The notes beneath the pieces are model-generated. The model made no database searches and was not told the DNA's origin. It saw nothing but the letters and a program-made list of their open reading frames with translations. 64,000 bases of DNA from Omphiscola glabra (taxonomy: Eukaryota; Mollusca; Gastropoda; Lymnaeidae): the NCBI GenBank assembly GCA_964017045.1, contig OZ024808.1, forward strand, positions 14,438,284-14,502,283, read 5' to 3'. Positions 57,101-64,000 of the stretch are shown here, one piece after another. The translations under genes were made by a program, and so were the position numbers. Every line of letters starts with the position of its first letter. Position 1 is the first letter of the stretch.

Positions 57101-60100
57101 TATTTTAGATTCTAAGCTCTGGCCGCAGTAATCCAGAATCTCCGCCTCCTGGACATCTTTCTTAAACTGTTTCCTCACATCCGGGTTTGTCCAGTCTTTT
57201 TTGTTCATAAGAGCAACGAAGTTTCCAGCATTGGTGTGGTCGTCAAATTTGTATTTGATGCTAGAAGAAGGAGGAATAAATGATACATGTAGAGGCTTCA
57301 TTGATCCCTTGAATATCTCTAGCGAGGGAGTGGGTGTGGGGTAATGACATCGTGTAAAAAAAAAAAAAAAGCAAAATCTAACGCTACTCAGTTACTCAGA
57401 AAGCTAAGTCTTAAAGGTATTACACAAATTTGACAAAATGTGTTGTCATCGGCAACCAGTCTAAGTGCAAAGTTTCACCTTGATAGGTAATCTGGAAGTG
57501 GGTCAATTAGCAGTCCGAAGATTTTTCCCGCCAGCCACGAACAAAAGCGACTTTAATATAAATGACTTTTTTTTTAAACTCCATGACCAAACACATAGTG
57601 TGTGTATAGAGTTAACCAGTGAATATCAATCCAACATACCCTGTGAAACAGCTAACGGGTGTAGTTTCGGGATAGTTTGTGTATAGAGTTAGCCAGTGAA
57701 GATCAATCCAACATACCCTGTGAAACAGCTAACGGGTGTAGTTTCGGGATAGTTTGTGTATAGAGTTAGCCAGTGATAGATCAATCCAACATACCCTGTA
57801 AAACAGCTAACGAGTGTAGTTTCGGGATAGTTTGTGTATACATTCAACCAGTGAAGATCAATCCAACATACCTTGTGAAACAGCTAACGAGTGTAGTTTT
57901 GGGATAGTAGAGCAAGAAAGACAGACACATCTCCATCGTTGCATTGAGTCCACCCTGCAGAAGTACCATTTTAATTGCACACAAAAAGTATCATTGTCAA
58001 ATGTATATAAATTTGTATTCTTTGTGTAAAGCTTATAGGGACCTAAGTAATGAGGTAGGTCCACACGTGAAACGTGTAAGCTACGAAGGATTCTCAATGT
58101 GGAAGTAATGAGGTAAGTCCACACGTGAAACGTGTAAGCTACGAAGGATTCTCAATGTGGAAGTAATGAGGTAAGTCCACACATGAAACGTGTAAGCTAC
58201 GAAGGATTCTCAAATGTCAAGCTCCGGATTAAAAATCCATGAGTCATGTTGTTTACACGTGTCGTGTGTCATCATTGTTTTTTGCAAAAGGGAAAATGTT
58301 ATGGTTTTATCGGAAGTTGGCATTGATTCTGTTAAGGAGAATAAGCTGTTTCCCGTTCAGCAGATTTCTCCTTCTCTTTGCCACTGAAGAATCCAAGGGA
58401 ACATCTATTGTAGGGTATAACAGCTTTGAGTCTAGGGCGCCGTTGGGGTTGTTGGAGTTTTCATTGTGTCAATGACATACCGAATACGGGACTGGCTAGT
58501 CCGTGCGATTGAGTTTCTTACATTAGATTCGTCCGCAAGTTGATTGGTCGTAATGCCATTGAGACTTAACAAAAGTCCTATTCCAAGAACAGCGTAAGTT
58601 GTAATCCACGTTGTGCATCATCTGATCCTAAAATAGTTTCAACACATATATAGCACAGCTCGCTGGTGGATCGTGATTCAACCTTCCTACTCTCAGCTCA
58701 GACAGCAACACTCAAACGAAATAGCAGGTGTTGTTGTTCGTCAGTCGGGAGTCGACCATGACCACTTTAATCATCAGATTTGTGCTCGTTCTGTCTGTGG
58801 GTGCGCAGATGGCCAAGGACTCCGATTCTGGCACGAAATTTTCTTTTGGGGGAATGGTGGGGCATCTCCGGGAGCAGAGTCAGACCGGGCCATCCTGACA
58901 TGTCTCTTGCGCTCCGCAGCCGCTGTTCTGCCAACCACATGTAGCTCTTGTGTAAAGTGGAACGCCATGATGTTTGGGGATATATATGTATAGGTGGCCT
59001 GTCACAAAATAGATTCCAGGGGCGAAACTAAGCTGGGACAAAAGGTTGACACCTTCGTGGAATGATTTTTTTGTTTTTGTGTGGTATCAGAGATGGCCTG
59101 GGCGACAGAGGGGAGTAGGACTGAGAGGAGAGTGTGACTGAGAGGAGAGAGATTGAGATTGAGAGGAGAATGGGACTGAGAGTCGGAACAGCCGCTGTTC
59201 TGCCAACTTCATGTTGCATGGAGCTTCTGTATAAAGTAGAAAGCCAAGATGTTCGATTCTTTACTTTTTCCTTTCACGTGTCTGGGTTTATGTCGAGCAA
59301 CTTTCAGTGAGGCTTTTAGGTTATCTATAAAACGTTTCTTCTGCCCGCCAGCAGACCGCTTTCCTTGTTCGAGCTCACCATAGAAAATTCTTTTGGGCAC
59401 AAGGTCGTCTGACATTCTCACAACATGTCCCGCCCAGCGAAGCTAAGACTTCATTAAGATGGTAAAGATGATGGGGAAACCTGCCTGTGTGAGCACCTCA
59501 GTGTCTGGGACCCTGTCCTGCCATTTAAGGTTGAGTATTTTTGCTGTATGAAAGTGGTTCAGCACTCTTGCATGGCGTTGGTATACCGTCCACGTTTCAC
59601 AGGCATAGAGAAGCGTAGGGAGAACAGCCGCCCGTTATACTTTCAGTTTAGTTTGAGTGCTGAGACCTCTCCTGGTCCATGCGTTCTTAGTCAATTTTCC
59701 ATAGGTTGCACTGGCTCTCGCAATACGGAGCTTAACCTCGTAATCGATGGTTGCGCTTTGGGACAGTGTGCTGCCGAGATAAGAAAAGCTATTCACCTCC
59801 CTTAAGTTGTTTCGCCATATACTTGGGAAAAATAATTTATAAAGCCAATATAGACACAAAATCACAGATACATAAAAAAAATCACGTCACGAGTACGTCA
59901 AGCGCCTCATGGCGCCAAAAACGTTCATCAACGCAACTAAGACCAAACACAAACCCGCGCACAATAAATCAAAAAGACACTGTGCGCAAAAGTTACAAGC
60001 CAATATGCATGCTCGACAGGTACTCAGAATGGACGACTTTGTTTTGGGCATTTTTTTAAATCTCTAAAATGTTACAAGACTGAATTCGCTGCCTCTCCGC

Positions 60101-63100
60101 TTCCCTAAACGGGTCAGATTCACCACAGCGCACTGAAATAGTACAGTAGGTAATAGCGTCAGCGAGGTATCTAGCTTTCTGCCTCGCTTTTTATGCCTCC
60201 CCAATGCACCCATTCCCCTATAAGCATGGTATCGAAATATTGCATTCCCTTTTTGGGGCAGAGCTATTGCTCTTTTATGGCCCCGGCAAGTACGTTACAG
60301 GCCTGATAACGTGGTTGGCTGGGAGCACCACAGTCACACCAGTCGTCAGGCACTCGGCTAGTAAGTGCTCGACAGTCTTCAGCGCCTGTCCACAGTGACT
60401 TCAGCTCGGGTCCCGCAATGGGTGTAGCCTGTTCGGGTAGCTGCGGGTAGGGCAGTGCTCTGTCCTCATCTGCGTGACGAGGCTCTGCTGGGGGCGTTTA
60501 AGACGCCTCCATTGATCGCCTTTTCGGTTTGTTTTTGGCATATTCCGGTAACGTTTTCGGGCTGTTTGCCAGGATGAGACCGCTTGCCTATATCATGTCA
60601 ATCTTAAACATGTAACCAAGGATGAAAACCAATAAACATGCAATTGTGTTCAAGATACAGTTTGAACATTTACAAAATAGACATATGATGAGATTGTCCA
60701 AATAGGTGACTGAATCAATCAACGTCGTTTGATTTGGTTAAAGCGGTTATTATGAAAACTCTACACATAATTATGTGCGTATATGTAATGTTAGATATAA
60801 AATTTAAAGTATTAGAAAAGAACTCACGTATGTGACACCGGTGCGCTGCCTTGAGTCGTAGTCACATTCCGTCAATAGAAAATCTCCCTGTGTTTATATT
60901 TTAACTGTATTAGTGTGCTATGTCTTTTATATTTTCCTCTATATATTTAGAGCTCTTTTTTTAGATAAAATAGAAAGTACTTGATTGAAAATAAACAGTT
61001 TATGTTTTTACAATGGCTTGATTTGATTATAAAGAATGGCAGGACACGGCACTGCAACACAAATAGTTACTTTCACTGCCCATTGAGCCAGGGAAGAGTA
61101 CAGTGAGCCATGAAAGAGTGCATTTAGACATGTCAGAGTGCATTTAGACATGGCAGAGTGCATTTAGACATGGCAGAGTGCATTTAACCATTGCGGAGTG
61201 TTATTTAGCCATGGTAGATTGTCATGTAGCCATGACAGAGTGTCATTTAGCCATGACAGAGTGTTATTTAGCTATTAAAGTGGACATTTAGACAAGACAG
61301 AGTGCCTTTACCCATTACAGAGTGCTATTTAGCAATGACAGAGTGCATTTAGCCATGGCCGAGTGCCATTTAGCCATTGCAGTGTGCTATTGGTGTTTGG
61401 TAGTGTTTTGATTTGGATGAAGTGGTGTTGTTGTAACAGTGAAGAGTAGATTGACATATGTCCAGCCTCTTCATTTAGTTTTGATCCATGCACTCTTTAA
61501 AGATACAACATATACTTTTTTTAAAGCCAACTCATAACGTAAAAATTCCAAACTTTGACTTTTTCACCTTCTTAACAACTATTTCTGTTTTCAAGATTCT
61601 CGTCTGCTGATAGTTGAAATCGTAGGTGTTGTCCTCTAAAATGGGAGCTAGCTCTACACCGTTCCGGATGTGACGTGTTCGCATCTTTCTGCCGAGCAGG
61701 TGACTGTGAAGCAGACCACCGAACATCTTGATCTCTTGGTCCCCAAGGTTCTGGTACAAGAAAGGTCATCCGATAGTGATTTGAGGGTGGGAAAACTCTT
61801 AATTTTTTAATTCACATAGGGTTTGGGTTTTTTTTTTACAATTAGGAAGGTGCTGCTCTAACAGTCTGTCAAGGTGCTGCTCTAACAGTCTGTCAAGGTG
61901 CTGCTGCTAACAGTCTGTCAAGGTGCTGCTCTAAAAGTCTGTCAAGGTGCTGCTCTAACAGTCTGTCAAGGTGCTGCTCTAACAGTATGTCAAGGTGCAG
62001 CTCTAAAAGTATGTCAATATGCTGCTCTAACAGTATGTCAAGGTGCTGCTCTAAAAGTCTGTCAAGGTGCTGTTCTAACAGTCTGTCAAGGTGCTGTTCT
62101 AACAGTCTGTCCTGGTGCTGCTCTAACAGTATGTCAATGTGATGGTTACCAGTCGATCGCTGTGCTGCTCTAACAGTATGTCAAGGTGCTGCTCTAACAG
62201 TATGTCGAGGTGCTGCTCTAACAGTCTGTCAAGGTGCTGCTCTAACAGTCTGTCAAGGTGCTGCTCTAACAGTCTGTTGGGGTGCTGCTCTAACAGTATG
62301 TCAAGGTGCTGCTCTAACAGTCTGTCAAGGTGCTGCTCTAACAGTCTGTCGAGGGGCTGCTCTAAAAGTCTGTCAAGGTGCTGCTCTAACAGTCTGTCAA
62401 GGTGCTGCTCTAACAGTATGTCAAGGTGCTGCTCTAAAAGTATGTCAAGGTGCTGCTCTAACAGTCTGTCAAGGTGCTGCTCTAACAGTCTTTCAAGGTG
62501 CTGTTCTAACAGTCTGTCCTGGTGCTGCTCTAACAGTATGTCAAGGTGATGTTCTACCAGTCTGTCGCTGTGCTGCTCTAACAGTATGTCAAGGTGCTGT
62601 TCTAACAGAATGTCGAGGTGCCGCTCTAACAGTCTGTCAAGGTGCTGCTCTAACAGTCTGTCAAGGTGCTGCTCTAACAGTCTGTCAAGGTGCTGCTCTA
62701 ACAGTTTGTCAAGGTGCTGCTCTAACAGTCTGTCAAGGTGCTGCTCTAACAGTCTGTTGGGGTGCTGCTCTAACAGTTTGTCAAGGTGCTGCTCTAACAG
62801 TATGTCAATGTACTGTTCTAACAGTCTGTCCTGGTGCTGTTCTATTTGTCTGTTAAGGTGCTGTTCTAACAGTCTGTCGTGGTGCTGTTCTATCAGTCTG
62901 TCGTGGTGCTGTTCTAACAGTCTGTCGTAGTGCTCTTCTTTTAAAGGCCTAACCTTCACTTACACACGATGTTTATGTTCCATTTATTTTTACAATTCAT
63001 ATACTCTACATAATCTGGACTCTAGACAACATATAGAGGGAAAAAAACGAAATTAAAAATTAATGTCCGATAATCCAGACAGCGAGCTTTATACTGTAAC

Positions 63101-64000
63101 TGAGAAAACTGTTTTAAGGAGAATTCGTGAAAGTAGTTATTGCTGCTGATTTTATGTTCTCTTTTACTGATACCAGAAATTGAGAAATAAACTCGGACGA
63201 GAAGACGAAATTAATAACTTTTTAAATAGTTGACTGGAGGGGGGATGGTTATTAGCCGTTAAAATATATATAAGATGGAAGGTCACAAGTGGTGGAGAGA
63301 TGTGTGGAAATCACTTGATTAATACAGTAAGTCGTAGATGCAGTGGCCAAAAGACAGGGCACCATGTACTCACCTGTTTGATACAGTCGAAGTTGCAGTA
63401 GACAGATTACATTGCAACATGAACTCAGCTGGTTGATACAGTCGGAGGCGCAATAGACAGATTACATAGCAACATGAACTCACCTGGTTGATACAGTCGA
63501 AGTTGCAGTAGACAGATTACATTGCAACATGAACTCAGCTGGTTGATACAGTCGGAGGCGCAATAGACAGATTACATAGCAACATGAACTCACCTGGTTG
63601 ATACTGTCGGGGGCGCAGTAGACAGATTACATAGCAACATGAACACACCTGGTTGATACAGTCGGAGGCGCAGTAGACAGATTACATAGCAACATGAACA
63701 CACCTGGTTGATACAGTCGGAGGCGCAGTAGACAGATTACATAGCAACATGAACTCACCTGGTTGATACAGTCGGAGGTGCAGTAGACAGATTACATTGC
63801 ACCATGAACTCACCTGGTTGATACTGTCGGAGGTGCAGTAGACAGATTACATAGCAACATGAACTCACCTGGTTGATACAGTCGGAGGTGCAGTAGACAG
63901 ATTACATAGCACCATGCACTCACCTGGTTGATACTGTCGGGGGCGCAGTAGACAGATTACATAGCAACATGAACACACCTGGTTGATACAGTCGGAGGTG
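57101..64000 (-). CDS. DBH/MOXD1-like copper monooxygenase, paralog C, partial (exons 10-13 visible)
   Basis: Third family member, on the opposite strand, entering from the right edge. In transcript order: exon 10 at 61750-61568 (183 nt), exon 11 at 60887-60828 (60 nt), exon 12 at 57954-57872 (83 nt), exon 13 at 57260-57101 (160 nt; 151 in A and 154 in B). All have AG acceptors, GT donors and compatible phases. CuB ligands are kept: two His in [11 protein letters not shown] and Met in TMEMCLSF. Exon 11 reads [15 protein letters not shown]. The exon 9 end (SDCINQ, then gtgagt) is seen only inside the repeat array 63365-64000. The final exon was not found below 57095. Exons 1-9 lie beyond the window, so start and domain N terminus cannot be judged. 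Confidence 0.8.
57440..57535 (+). repeat. dispersed repeat family Y, copy 4
   Basis: Words tgttgtcatcggcaaccagt, tgcaaagtttcaccttgata and tggaagtgggtcaattagca. Confidence 0.5.
57600..57900 (-). repeat. 77-78 bp minisatellite copying the exon 12 end and donor of paralog C, 4 copies
   Basis: On the minus strand exon 12 ends AGCTGTTTCACAAG/gtatgttgg (57872). Downstream copies near 57791, 57713 and 57636 repeat the second half of exon 12 ([17 protein letters not shown]) and the donor as cacag/ggtatgttgg or similar. Confidence 0.85.
58037..58212. repeat. 58-bp minisatellite, 3 copies
   Basis: Unit agtaatgaggtaagtccaca followed by cgtgaaacgtgtaagctacg and aaggattctcaatgtgga. Each unit contains cacgtgaaacgtg, an imperfect inverted repeat. 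Confidence 0.9.
58758..58870 (+). CDS. possible signal-peptide exon, weak
   Basis: ATG followed by [20 protein letters not shown], which looks like a secretion signal with a cleavage site near GAQ. The frame ends soon after and overlaps a dispersed repeat (58830-58915). It lies in an intron of paralog C on the opposite strand. No downstream exon is recognised, so chance is likely. Confidence 0.15.
59210..59865 (-). mobile_element. decayed LINE, reverse transcriptase C-terminal fragment
   Basis: Minus-strand translation gives [20 protein letters not shown] and [17 protein letters not shown], then after an internal deletion a second block with [20 protein letters not shown] and [16 protein letters not shown]. 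Known order for non-LTR retrotransposon proteins; frameshifted and truncated. Confidence 0.8.
60200..60530 (-). mobile_element. decayed LINE 3' fragment with zinc-knuckle-like tail
   Basis: Minus-strand translation [20 protein letters not shown], then one stop, [17 protein letters not shown]. The H-C-G...E-H-L-L..C pattern is the tail of some LINE ORF2 proteins. Confidence 0.6.
61080..61395. repeat. degenerate tandem repeat, ~26-30 bp
   Basis: Variants of agacatggcagagtgcattt and agccatgacagagtgtcatt, about 11 copies, between exons 10 and 11 of paralog C. Confidence 0.85.
61845..62940. repeat. 24-bp minisatellite, ~45 copies
   Basis: Unit gctgctctaacagtctgtca plus aggt. Both strands stay open (LLEQHLDR octapeptide on the minus strand, 278 codons) because 24 is a multiple of 3. 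It lies about 95 bases upstream of exon 10 of paralog C on the minus strand, in the intron. Confidence 0.97.
63365..64000 (-). repeat. 55-bp minisatellite copying the exon 9 end and donor of paralog C, ~12 copies
   Basis: On the minus strand each unit reads CCTCCGACTGTATCAACCAG/gtgagttc, encoding SDCINQ, which matches SNCIDQ and RDCLAQ at the exon 9 ends of A and B. Copies occur every 55 bp (atac words at 63381, 63436, 63491 and so on to 63986). Some copies have lost the donor (ctgagt) or weakened it (gtgtgt). The array runs off the window. Confidence 0.9.

Noticed and set aside
62123..62959. 278-codon minus-strand frame with LLEQHLDR octapeptides
   Set aside because: It is a 24-bp minisatellite in the intron upstream of exon 10 of paralog C; the complementary strand is open too, and there is no unique sequence.

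Overview
This is a eukaryotic window: an AT-rich, intron-rich animal genome with exons of 60-190 bp, GT-AG introns, and introns and intergenic DNA full of minisatellites and transposon remnants. A freshwater pulmonate snail is the best guess. That is inference, drawn from the gene family, the LINE tails and SPIN-like hAT elements (SPIN is known from a pond snail). I see no bacterial-style genes, rRNA, tRNA or CRISPR.

Layout. (1) About 3.5-6.4 kb, + strand: 3' part of a secreted cysteine-rich WAP-domain gene. (2) 13.6-29.1 kb, + strand: paralog A, a complete 14-exon DOMON plus copper type II ascorbate-dependent monooxygenase gene of the DBH/MOXD1 family (568 aa predicted). (3) 34.6-54.4 kb, + strand: paralog B, again 14 exons (572 aa), with exons 2-12 identical in length and phase to A. 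(4) 45.6-47.5 kb, - strand: an intronless 640-aa gene of unknown function nested in intron 8 of B. (5) 57.1 kb to the right edge, - strand: paralog C, of which exons 10-13 are visible and the 5' half lies outside. A, B and C form a local paralog cluster. All copper ligands that can be checked are kept, and in A and B their spacing equals that of human DBH.

The intervening DNA holds more than 40 minisatellites, eight SPIN-like hAT MITEs (six with perfect or 7/8 direct 8-bp target duplications), several other MITE families and four decayed LINE fragments.

The most unusual signal is that many minisatellites are copies of exon-intron junctions. Units carrying an exon end plus its 5' splice site are amplified next to the WAP exon, A exons 7, 10 and 11, B exon 3, and C exons 9 and 12. 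At B exon 5 the 3' splice site plus exon start is amplified as 17 extra units of exactly 54 bp (18 codons), all open in the exon's reading frame. This could supply in-frame alternative acceptors or be a splicing decoy array. It is visible only from reading the gene models against the repeats.
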